A stretch of DNA of 6,293 nt from Anaerolineales bacterium UBA4823 (GCA_002402275.1 DHFN01000209.1:1-6293), one strand, 5' to 3'. Positions 1-6,044 are shown, numbered from the stretch's first letter. A program made the numbers and translations. The notes: generated from the letters alone by a model not told the origin.

Positions 1-815
1 CACTAATCCCAGCTGATGAAGACCAAAAATCCATTGGCGGCATAAGGAATATTTACATTGATCAACTCGTTGCTAACCCCCACCAACCGCGTAACCAATT
101 CGACCCCAATGAGCTAGCCGATTTAGCCAATTCAATTCGTGAGCATGGTATCCTCCAGCCTTTAATAGCCAGTTTCGATGCCCAAAACAATCAATATATT
201 CTTATTGCTGGCGAACGTCGTTGGATAGCAGCCCGTCAAGCTGGCTTAGAATTTGTGCCGGTTATCATTCGCCAAGTTGATGAACAAAAACGGCTTGAGC
301 TGGCACTTATCGAAAACCTGCAACGAGAAGATCTCAACCCTCTAGAGGCAGCCGAGGCATACAATCAACTCATCGAAACTTTTCACCTCTCGCATGATGA
401 AATATCCCTGCAGGTTGGAAAAAGTCGTGTAGCAATCACTAATACCTTGCGCTTGTTGAAATTACCCAATACTCTTAAACAAGCTCTTACCGAAAGACGA
501 ATCAGTGAAGGACATGCACGGGCTTTGCTCGCCCTTTCCACTGCCCAAGCTCAAATAGCCGCCTTGCAAACCGTCTTAAACCATGAACTGAATGTCCGTC
601 AAACTGAAGAATTAGTGCGCAAAATGATGGGGAAAAAACAAGCTTCCCGTCCCAAGAAAGAAAAGAAGGCAGAACTCAATGCGCTCGAAGAAGAACTCCG
701 TCAAGCTTTGGGAACGCGGGTTAATATCCAACAATATCAAAAAGGGGGCGGAACGATCACTATTCATTATTATTCCAATGAAGAACTAGAGACTTTGCTA
801 CAAAGGTTTTTGTGA
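1..815 (+). CDS. parB: Chromosome-partitioning protein ParB (Spo0J family), 5' end missing
   Basis: The frame is open from base 3, so 270 residues are visible and the true start lies before the window. ParB binds parS sites, spreads as a CTP-dependent clamp and works with the ATPase ParA in chromosome segregation. Visible landmarks, numbered from the first full codon: NPHQPR at 25-30, GERRWIAARQAG at 70-81 and ENLQREDLNPLE at 104-115. The last two are the conserved ParB boxes that contact CTP. A helix-turn-helix region lies at about 129-155 (HDEISLQVGKSRVAI...), followed by ISEGHARALLAL at 167-178 and a C-terminal dimerisation region after a lysine-rich linker (about 208-220). Family members are usually 280-300 residues, so only the N-terminal ParA-contacting tail is missing. 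The GTG at 255 is internal to the conserved domain and is not the start. A parA gene would be expected upstream. No parS-like site was seen in the window. Confidence 0.96.
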   Translation, partial: LIPADEDQKSIGGIRNIYIDQLVANPHQPRNQFDPNELADLANSIREHGILQPLIASFDAQNNQYILIAGERRWIAARQAGLEFVPVIIRQVDEQKRLELALIENLQREDLNPLEAAEAYNQLIETFHLSHDEISLQVGKSRVAITNTLRLLKLPNTLKQALTERRISEGHARALLALSTAQAQIAALQTVLNHELNVRQTEELVRKMMGKKQASRPKKEKKAELNALEEELRQALGTRVNIQQYQKGGGTITIHYYSNEELETLLQRFL

Positions 816-2434
816 ACCAGCTTCTTCCGATTAAAGTTTTTTATAACGGTCATATCTACACGCAAGATACAGCCTTTCCAATAGCTACAATGTTGGTTGT
901 AATAGGTGATCGAATTTTAACCGTCTCCAAGGATGATTCTCTTCTTGACCAGTTTACTGGTTCTAATCAACAGAAAGTCGAAAAAATCAATTTAAATGGT
1001 CGGACAGTATTCCCCGGCTTTTGTGATGCCCATATTCATCTTAATTATTACAGCAGTTTTCTCGAACAGATCAACTGCGAGACGAATACCCAACAAGAAT
1101 GTTTAAACCTTGTGGGTGTTCAACTTGCCCATACTCTTCCAAATCACTGGATTCTTGGACATGGGTGGAATCATAATGTATGGCAGGAGGGATATGGTAC
1201 AGCCCAACAACTTGATAAAATTTCTCCCAACCTTCCGGTTTATCTGACTGCCAAATCCCTCCATGCTGGCTGGGCAAATACACAAGCACTGAGTCTTGCT
1301 GGGATCAATCAGAACACTCCTAATCCATCAGGAGGAGTTATTGAGCGGGATGAACTAGGAAAACCAACTGGGATCTTATTTGAGTCCGCTATGCAACTGG
1401 TTGAGAGGATTATTCCCAAACCATCCGTCGCGGAATTAGCTCAATCTCTCTTAAACGCTCAAGCGACGTTAATACAGATGGGGATTACTTGTGTACATGA
1501 TTTTGATGGTATTGATTGCTTCAAAAGTCTACAAATACTTGACCATGAGCAAAAATTAAAAATACGGGTTTTAAAAAGTATTCCGTTCGAATCGATCACC
1601 ACCGCAATTGGTTTAGGTTTACGGAGTGGCTTTGGAAACCAACATTTACGGCTGGGAAGCATTAAACTGTTTGCCGATGGAGCATTAGGTCCACGCACAG
1701 CCGCAATGTTTCAGCCTTATCAAGGTGAAAGCAATAACCTCGGGAAACTGTTTCTAACCAGAGATGAATTAGTAGAGAAAACCCACCAAGCCGTTGAAAA
1801 TGGATTAAGCTTAGCTGTCCACGCTATAGGCGATCGAGCCATTCACGAGATGTTGGATGGCTTTGAAAAACTTCGTCAAATCGAAAAGGGTAAATCGGGA
1901 CACACTTCTCCTCTTCGCCATCGTATCGAGCATGTCCAACTTCTTCATCCGCAAGATATTTCTCGCTTAGCCCAATTAGATATGATTGCCTCCATGCAGC
2001 CAATCCACGCCACCTCAGATATGGTTATCGCTGACCGATATTGGGGTGAGCGATCCCATCTTGCATACGCTTGGAAAACTTTACAAGAACAAAATACTTG
2101 CCTCATCTTTGGATCCGATGCACCAGTTGAATCACCGAACCCATTTTGGGGTTTGCATGCTGCGATCACCCGCCAAATTATTGAAGGAAATCCTCAACCC
2201 GGATGGATTCCGGAACAAAAGATATCCCTAAACGAAGCGATTCGAGCTTATACCACCAATCCCGCCTATGCGGCTGGGATGGAAAATATGTGTGGAAAAC
2301 TTACAGCAGGTTTTCTAGCCGATCTGATCATTCTCGATCAGAATCCTAATGAAATTACACCAGATCAAATCTACGATCTTAAACCAAGTGGGACAATCCT
2401 GGATGGCGAATGGGTTTGGAGAGATTTTGATTAA
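812..2434 (+). CDS. YtcJ-like metal-dependent amidohydrolase (Amidohydro_3 family)
   Basis: A complete 540-residue protein with the family's normal length. Members are cytoplasmic metal-dependent hydrolases of C-N bonds (the N-substituted formamide deformylase and YtcJ group); the substrate here cannot be read from sequence. Seen: an N-terminal beta-sandwich segment (about 1-66), metal-ligand motif DAHIH at 72-76, a buried lysine in SIKLFADGALGPRTA (K285, candidate carboxylated metal bridge), AVHAIGD with H337, RIEHVQ with H374, catalytic-type aspartate in FGSDAPVESP (D436), and the closing sandwich strand GKLTAGFLADLIILDQNP (496-513). All expected active-site residues are present, so it is probably active. 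The GTG start at 812 overlaps the parB stop (GTGA), with AAAGG five bases upstream, which implies translational coupling and one operon. There is no signal peptide. No functional link to ParB is known to me; the pairing may simply be local gene order. Confidence 0.93.
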   Translation: MNQLLPIKVFYNGHIYTQDTAFPIATMLVVIGDRILTVSKDDSLLDQFTGSNQQKVEKINLNGRTVFPGFCDAHIHLNYYSSFLEQINCETNTQQECLNLVGVQLAHTLPNHWILGHGWNHNVWQEGYGTAQQLDKISPNLPVYLTAKSLHAGWANTQALSLAGINQNTPNPSGGVIERDELGKPTGILFESAMQLVERIIPKPSVAELAQSLLNAQATLIQMGITCVHDFDGIDCFKSLQILDHEQKLKIRVLKSIPFESITTAIGLGLRSGFGNQHLRLGSIKLFADGALGPRTAAMFQPYQGESNNLGKLFLTRDELVEKTHQAVENGLSLAVHAIGDRAIHEMLDGFEKLRQIEKGKSGHTSPLRHRIEHVQLLHPQDISRLAQLDMIASMQPIHATSDMVIADRYWGERSHLAYAWKTLQEQNTCLIFGSDAPVESPNPFWGLHAAITRQIIEGNPQPGWIPEQKISLNEAIRAYTTNPAYAAGMENMCGKLTAGFLADLIILDQNPNEITPDQIYDLKPSGTILDGEWVWRDFD

Positions 2435-2467
2435 ATAAAGGCTGCTCGACTTTGAGCAGCCTTTATT
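2434..2467. terminator. Bidirectional intrinsic terminator between convergent genes
   Basis: Perfect 14-bp inverted repeat: left arm AATAAAGGCTGCTC (2434-2447), six-base loop (2448-2453), right arm GAGCAGCCTTTATT (2454-2467). The outer A/T bases give a U-rich 3' side in either direction. It starts at the last base of the amidohydrolase stop codon and lies 35 bases beyond the stop of the minus-strand mini-ORF, so it can end both convergent operons. Confidence 0.9.
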
Positions 2468-2501
2468 CTATAGTCCTTCAGGTTTTTTGAATACCTGGTT
2501 A

Positions 2502-2648
2502 CTATTCCCCCAAAAGGTCCAATTCATCAGGTAACCCTAATGGCGAGCCAGCCTGAGTTTCCAGATCAAGCTCTAAAATGATTTGAGGAGCTTGATAGAT
2601 ATTCTGGATTTCTTCGATATTTGCAGGAGTATTTTCTAAGGTTTCCAT
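2502..2648 (-). CDS. Very acidic 48-residue peptide, function unknown
   Basis: A short ORF 15 bases after the surface-protein stop. The chosen ATG (2648) has GGAG six bases upstream (2658-2655); an in-frame ATG at 2660 would add MERI but lacks a good ribosome site. The peptide has 11 Asp/Glu and no Lys, Arg or His, so it is strongly negative. It contains YQAPQ (18-22), then an ELDL motif (26-29), TQAGSPLGLP (31-40) and a second ELDL (42-45) before the end. No signal peptide or membrane segment is visible. From memory, short proteins with a 'Y.aP.i...LE..AGSP' pattern recur in Anaerolineae and resemble ribosomally made peptide precursors in size and design, but no modifying enzyme lies in this window. 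A RiPP precursor is one possibility, and a chaperone-like or regulatory peptide for the upstream surface protein is another. I do not recognise a named family. Confidence 0.62.
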   Translation of the reverse strand: METLENTPANIEEIQNIYQAPQIILELDLETQAGSPLGLPDELDLLGE

Positions 2649-2663
2649 GATTCGCTCCATTTT

Positions 2664-3923
2664 CTACCCGAGATTATTGCGGATAAACTTTTTATTAACC
2701 ACCCAGCCAGTTAGAATTAATCCCAATCCAGCTAATAACCCGAACACCAAGGTGGAACTGCTGGAATTATTCTTCCCGCTAAATGAGCTCAATTGAATCG
2801 CCGATGTTGACCCCTGATTCACAAATGTACAGGTCATTTTTTCATTAAGGGTTAAATCTAAATTCAAAGTTTTGGCATATAAATCCACCGTATAAGAAGG
2901 AGTTATACTTGCCTCAGGAATTCGGCTTATTGCTGTACAAGTAACATCTACTAATAACCAGCTCGTATTGGGTGCAATCGATTCAGTGATGGTATAAGTA
3001 CCATCTAATAACCCTGGGAAAGTGATTGTGTTGGGTGGATTGGTCGTTGGATAGTTATCATCCGCTAAGTAGAACGGGCTGGGGGTAAGCATCGTAGGAG
3101 CATCGGCAGTGGCTGTATAGGTAAATACTCTTTGATAATCAGGGATAGCATCTTTGATAATTGTCAGTTCGCCTGGAGGAACTAATGCTGCAGTACTTAC
3201 CTGGTTATCCCTATTTCCAATTGACGCACCATCCAGGTAGGTAATATACATATGGTAAGGTTCACCAGAAATGTTTGAGGCGGAGTTACCCATTCCCCAA
3301 TCTAATACCGAAGCAATATGACCACCCCAGACGAAGAAAACCTGATCCGCGGTCGTTTCAAATGTAATCGTCAAGCTAGTCCTGCTATCTCCAGAATAAT
3401 CACCGTTCAAGGTATATCCAGACATGCTGCTAATCGTCCCATTGAAAATGGTCATGTTACCGGGAATTTGATTCACAGCATTGGGATCTACTGGGAATTG
3501 AAAACTCGCTTGCGGCCAATCCGTGCACCCTACAATTCCCTCACACAAATTTGATAACGGGATCCAGCCTTCTGAGTAATCCCAACTCATCAGATAATCA
3601 TAAGCGTGTTTACCACCTTTAGTGGTTTGGTAAGCAATCTCAAGGGTATGGGTACCGGGAGTTAATCCGGTCAACAATAAACGATGTACAACCGCGTCGC
3701 CTTCTGTATAGGTCGAGTTGTTTTGGTTAAGGGCGCCATTGATCCAATTACATGTCCCGGGGTTTCCACCATAACCATCCCCATCATCATTGGCGCATTG
3801 GCTGAAAATGTTCACATTGCCATCACCCGCATCTCCTGCAGCGCGGACCGTAAATGTCCCAACGGCAACAAGAGCAAAGGTCAGCAAAATAACACTGAGA
3901 TAAATCCAGATCGTCTTTCGCAT
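2664..3923 (-). CDS. Secreted surface protein with SpaA/prealbumin-like domain and C-terminal membrane anchor
   Basis: A 419-residue protein starting at the ATG at 3923, chosen because AAGGAGG lies five bases upstream. A start ten codons earlier would fall inside a terminator hairpin. Seen: a Sec signal peptide (positively charged MRKT, hydrophobic core to about 25, likely cleavage after VRAA near 29), and an extracellular region with a Cys/Asp/Gly-rich segment (CANDDGDGYGGNPGTCNW, about 43-60) followed by beta-rich sequence (TYTEGDAVVHRLLLTGLTPG, about 71-90). A SpaA/Cna-B-like fold lies at about 251-370, with GELTIIK (K257) and GTYTITE (E314), the usual Lys and Glu of an isopeptide-forming domain, and paired cysteines VTCT/MTCTFVN (329, 365). 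A Ser/Asn-rich stalk, one membrane helix (about 391-410) and a basic tail (NKKFIRNN) follow. There is no LPXTG sorting signal, so it probably stays membrane-anchored. A role in adhesion or the cell surface is inferred. Confidence 0.84.
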   Translation of the reverse strand: MRKTIWIYLSVILLTFALVAVGTFTVRAAGDAGDGNVNIFSQCANDDGDGYGGNPGTCNWINGALNQNNSTYTEGDAVVHRLLLTGLTPGTHTLEIAYQTTKGGKHAYDYLMSWDYSEGWIPLSNLCEGIVGCTDWPQASFQFPVDPNAVNQIPGNMTIFNGTISSMSGYTLNGDYSGDSRTSLTITFETTADQVFFVWGGHIASVLDWGMGNSASNISGEPYHMYITYLDGASIGNRDNQVSTAALVPPGELTIIKDAIPDYQRVFTYTATADAPTMLTPSPFYLADDNYPTTNPPNTITFPGLLDGTYTITESIAPNTSWLLVDVTCTAISRIPEASITPSYTVDLYAKTLNLDLTLNEKMTCTFVNQGSTSAIQLSSFSGKNNSSSSTLVFGLLAGLGLILTGWVVNKKFIRNNLG

Positions 3924-3928
3924 AGAAT

Positions 3929-3935
3929 CCTCCTT
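3929..3935 (-). promoter_or_regulatory. Shine-Dalgarno that fixes the surface-protein start
   Basis: AAGGAGG on the minus strand, five bases before the ATG at 3923. It abuts the U-tract of the leader terminator (3936-3945) with no gap, so the ribosome site becomes available only on read-through transcripts. It rules out the longer reading frame that begins at 3953. Confidence 0.88.
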
Positions 3936-3967
3936 AAAAATAAAAGCTGCCATGATTTACAGGCAGC
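3936..3967 (-). terminator. Intrinsic terminator in the leader, riboswitch expression platform
   Basis: On the minus strand, GCTGCC (3967-3962), a ten-base loop, GGCAGC (3951-3946), then TTTTATTTTT (3945-3936). The upstream neighbour of the stem can add a G-U pair. The 5' arm shares bases with the 3' strand of the closing helix of the riboswitch candidate (TGCCT, 3965-3961), so the two structures exclude each other. Ligand binding would free the gene from termination. Confidence 0.78.
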
Positions 3968-4027
3968 CAGACTTTCTGAATGATCAGATCCTCAGCTTTG
4001 CGCCCTCACTTCACAATGAGTTTGCCT
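3961..4027 (-). ncRNA. Candidate class I cyclic-di-GMP riboswitch (GEMM-I)
   Basis: On the minus strand the leader reads GGCAAAC, hairpin, GGCGCAAAGC, hairpin, then CTGGCTGCC, matching the remembered GEMM-I signature (GGCAAACC ... GGACGCAAAGCC ... GCCGGGUUGCC). The fold can be drawn. P1: AGGCA (4027-4023) with TGCCT (3965-3961). P2: CTCATT (4020-4015) with AGTGAG (4010-4005), six pairs capped by the GNRA tetraloop GTGA (4014-4011). P3: CTGAGGAT (3995-3988) with ATC/TTCAG (3984-3976), eight pairs with one bulged A. The first A of the conserved CAAAG and the G in GGCAAA are both present; by my recalled Vc2 numbering these would be A47 and G20, which favours c-di-GMP over the cGAMP-type variant. 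The A before CGCAAAGC is G here. It is compact at 67 bases. A terminator and a surface-protein gene follow. Confidence 0.8.
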
Positions 4028-4076
4028 TTTTCTGTTAATGAATGAAATCTACAATTATTAATGTTTATTTATCTTG

Positions 4077-4105
4077 ATTATATAGGTATATAACCAAATA
4101 GTTCC
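4077..4105 (-). promoter_or_regulatory. Probable promoter of the riboswitch leader and surface-protein gene
   Basis: The minus strand has TATAAT (4082-4077). Seventeen bases upstream the -35 position is GGAACT (4105-4100), a poor match to TTGACA that overlaps the second copy of the direct repeat. A weak -35 covered by activator half-sites is typical of activator-dependent promoters. Transcription would start near 4070, giving a leader of about 145 bases that holds the whole riboswitch and terminator. A second possible -10, TTATAT, lies just upstream. Confidence 0.5.
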
Positions 4106-4121
4106 TGACAATTTCCTGACA
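4102..4121 (-). promoter_or_regulatory. Two direct repeats with 11-base period, OmpR/PhoB-type operator candidate
   Basis: TGTCAGGAA occurs twice on the minus strand, at 4121-4113 and 4110-4102, exact over nine bases with an 11-base period. In context the repeat reads CTGTCAGGAAATTGTCAGG, which resembles the Pho box layout of CTGTCA half-sites 11 bases apart that PhoB-family dimers bind in tandem. It overlaps the -35 region of the surface-protein promoter. The neighbouring response regulator is an obvious candidate ligand, but this is inference. Confidence 0.55.
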
Positions 4122-4124
4122 GTT

Positions 4125-4143
4125 TTGGAGTAATTTACTCCAA
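4125..4143. repeat. 19-base perfect palindrome after the response-regulator stop
   Basis: TTGGAGTAA (4125-4133), one central T, TTACTCCAA (4135-4143). It starts three bases beyond the regulator stop codon and ends three bases before the 11-base-period repeats. As RNA it can fold into an eight-pair stem with a three-base loop, but no U-tract follows on the minus strand, so it is a weak terminator at best. It could equally be an operator for a dimeric regulator. Confidence 0.6.
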
Positions 4144-4146
4144 TAT

Positions 4147-4845
4147 TTAGTTTCCAAAACGATAGCCACTACCCCAAACCGTATGAATTAAACGTGGCTT
4201 AGAAGGGTTATCTTCAACTTTCTTGCGCAATCTCCGAATTGCAGCTTCGATCATATTCAAATCTTCGGAATGATATTTATGGTTCGGAGAGTATCCCCAG
4301 ACAGAACACAATAATTCTTCTTTACTTGAGATCTCACCCGGATGATGCATGAGATAGAAAAGCAATTGATATTCTAAGGGTGAAGTTTCGATCAACTTTC
4401 CTTTTTTCTTTACTTGCCGCGTTTGCGGTTCTAGGGTCATGCTCCCGTAACTAATGGAGGATTTTTCATTGGAAAGCATCCGTTCATTCCGTTTTATGAC
4501 TACCCGTAAACGGGCAAGAAATTCTTTCTGGCGGAAGGGTTTTTGAATGTAATCATCTGCTCCACAATCTAATCCTTTAATCACATCCTCTTCCTCACCT
4601 AAGGCAGTTAATAGGATAATAGGTACATTCGAAAGCCGTCGAATCCGCTGACATAGATCTAAACCATTTATTACTGGCATCATGACATCAAAAACCAGGC
4701 AGTCATAATATTCTTTTATCCAGGCATCGAGTACTTGCTGACCATCGGAAGCGAGGCAAACCCGATAGTTCTCTTTTTCCAACAATTGTGAAACATTTTT
4801 TTGAGTTTCCGGGTCGTCATCGCCAATTAGAATTTTGTATGCCAT
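4147..4845 (-). CDS. OmpR/PhoB-family response regulator
   Basis: A 232-residue two-component response regulator with a receiver domain (about 4-118) and a C-terminal winged-helix DNA-binding domain (about 133-231), normal family length. Receiver residues seen: acidic pocket D9-D11, phospho-acceptor D53 in VFDVMMP, switch T80 in ILLTA, and K102 in IQKPF; all are intact. The winged-helix part shows LEPQTRQV, LTPLE-like TSPLEYQLLFYLMHHPG (154-170) and the closing IHTVWGSGYRFG (220-231). The ATG at 4845 puts the first beta strand (YKILIGDDD) directly after the start; a TTG seven codons upstream (4866) has no ribosome site. AAGGA lies 13 bases before the ATG, a long spacing. No histidine kinase is visible, since upstream lies the repeat array. 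The co-oriented surface-protein gene with a PhoB-type operator candidate is a plausible target. Confidence 0.95.
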   Translation of the reverse strand: MAYKILIGDDDPETQKNVSQLLEKENYRVCLASDGQQVLDAWIKEYYDCLVFDVMMPVINGLDLCQRIRRLSNVPIILLTALGEEEDVIKGLDCGADDYIQKPFRQKEFLARLRVVIKRNERMLSNEKSSISYGSMTLEPQTRQVKKKGKLIETSPLEYQLLFYLMHHPGEISSKEELLCSVWGYSPNHKYHSEDLNMIEAAIRRLRKKVEDNPSKPRLIHTVWGSGYRFGN

Positions 4846-4869
4846 AAAATTTTTGAGGTCCTTCAAAGA

Positions 4870-4888
4870 TTAATTAGTTTCTAATTAA
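4870..4888. promoter_or_regulatory. Palindrome in the response-regulator leader, possible operator
   Basis: TTAATTAG (4870-4877), three bases TTT, CTAATTAA (4881-4888): perfect eight-base arms centred about 34 bases before the regulator start codon. All but one base pair per arm are A/T, so a strong RNA hairpin is unlikely and a protein-binding site or an AT-rich promoter element is more plausible. I could not place a convincing -35/-10 pair in 4846-4918. Confidence 0.45.
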
Positions 4889-4920
4889 AGAAACGCAATT
4901 AACCTTGAATTATTACAGTT

Positions 4921-5219
4921 GGGCGACCCGTCGTTATTTATCTATCGGGATTTAACCCCCAGACCCTCTTGCCTAATGACACGCTTGTTATCCCAGATGG
5001 GTCGCCCCTACGGTTTTTTTAATGTCCCGTTTCGTTAGGGCGACCCATATCTCATATTAGGTATTCCATTGGTCCCAATTCCATCATCAATTGCATATTC
5101 ATCCGCAAAGACAGGTCGCCCAAACCACACGATTCGGCGTAATTTTTCGTTTATTCGTGGTCCTCATTCGTGGAGGGTTTTTTATCGCCTGGTCGCCCAA
5201 ACCTTAACTCGTCCTATTT
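4921..5219. repeat. Array unit 1 (299 bases)
   Basis: First and most diverged full copy, beside the response-regulator leader. The core hairpin arm at 4997-5012 faces 5033-5048, where two bases differ (CGTTAGGG instead of CGTAGGGG). The core at 5113 is AGGTCGCCC. The spacer is of the T-run type (TTTTTTT then AATGTCCCG). ATTCGTGG occurs at 5153-5160 and 5166-5173. The decay is what one expects at an array edge. Confidence 0.9.
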
Positions 5220-5521
5220 GGGCGACCCGTCGTTATTTATCTATCGGGATTTAACCCCCCAAACTCTCTCCCTAATGGCACGCTTTTTATCCCAGATGGG
5301 TCGCCCCTACGGAAAAATATATTAATTTACCTTCTCGTAGGGGCGACCCATATCTCATGTTAGGTATTCCATCGGGCACGATTCCATCATCAATTGCATA
5401 TTCATCAGCAAAGACGGGTCGCCCAAACCACACGATTCGGCGTAATTTTTCATTTATCCGTGGTCCCCATTCGTGGATGGTTTTTATCGCTTGGTCGCCC
5501 AAACCTTAACTCGTCCTATTT
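5220..5521. repeat. Array unit 2 (302 bases)
   Basis: A full copy with intact 16-base inverted arms ATGGGTCGCCCCTACG (5296-5311) and its complement (5336-5351). Its spacer is the other type, GGAAAAATATATTAATTTAC. It also carries the two ATTCGTGG-like motifs, with the first changed to ATCCGTGG (5456-5463), and the TGGTCGCCC core at 5492-5500. Confidence 0.9.
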
Positions 5522-5746
5522 GGGCGACCTGTCGTTATTTATCTATCGGGATTTCACCCCCAAACTCTCTCCCTAATGACACACTTGTTATCCCAGATGG
5601 GTCGCCCCTACGGAAAAATATATTAATTTACCGTCTCGTAGGGGCGACCCATATCTCATATTAGGTATTCCATCGGGTACGATTCCGTCATCAATTGTAT
5701 ATTCATCGGCAAAGACGGGTCGCCCAAACCACAATTTGCCGTATTT
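5522..5746. repeat. Array unit 3, short form (225 bases)
   Basis: This copy lacks about 75 bases: the ATTCGTGG module and the TGGTCGCCC core are absent. Intact arms lie at 5597-5612 and 5637-5652, with the AT-type spacer. Its opening core is GGGCGACCT. Because of the missing module, CGGGTCGCCCAAA (5716-5728) faces TTTGGGCGACCCG (5744-5756) across only 15 bases, a perfect 13-base inverted repeat. Confidence 0.9.
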
Positions 5747-6044
5747 GGGCGACCCGCCGTTATTTGTCTTTCGGGATTTAAACCCCAGACCCTCTTGCTT
5801 AATGACACGCTTGTTATCCCAGATGGGTCGCCCCTACGGTTTTTTTAATGTCCCGTCTCGTAGGGGCGACCCATATCTCATATTAGGTATTCCATCGGGC
5901 ACGATTCCATCACCAATTGAATATTCATCGGCAAAGACGGGTCGCCCAAACCACACGATTCGGCGTAATTTTTCGTTTATTCGTGGTCCTCATTCGTGGA
6001 TGGTTTTTATCGCCTGGTCGCCCAAACCTTAACTCGTCCTATTT
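5747..6044. repeat. Array unit 4 (298 bases)
   Basis: A full copy with arms at 5823-5838 and 5859-5874 and the T-run spacer type seen in unit 1. The ATTCGTGG pair is present near 5981-6001, and the TGGTCGCCC core is at 6015-6023. It is closest to unit 1 in spacer type but has the undamaged core that unit 1 has lost. Confidence 0.9.

Noticed and set aside
1071..2231. Reading frames overlapping the amidohydrolase in other frames
   Set aside because: They lie fully within a gene with intact catalytic motifs and show no recognisable protein features.
3924..3953. Ten-codon N-terminal extension of the surface protein (start at 3953)
   Set aside because: It would start inside the leader terminator hairpin, lacks a ribosome site and puts charged residues before a normal signal peptide; the ATG at 3923 has AAGGAGG.
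3318..3983. Plus-strand frames opposite the surface-protein gene and riboswitch
   Set aside because: They are antisense shadows of a gene with signal peptide, domain and membrane anchor, and have no ribosome sites of note.
4125..4143. Strong intrinsic terminator for the response regulator
   Set aside because: The palindrome folds, but AAAAC rather than a U-tract follows on the transcribed strand.
4846..4866. TTG start for the response regulator
   Set aside because: It adds seven residues before the first receiver strand and has no Shine-Dalgarno; the ATG at 4845 fits family alignments.
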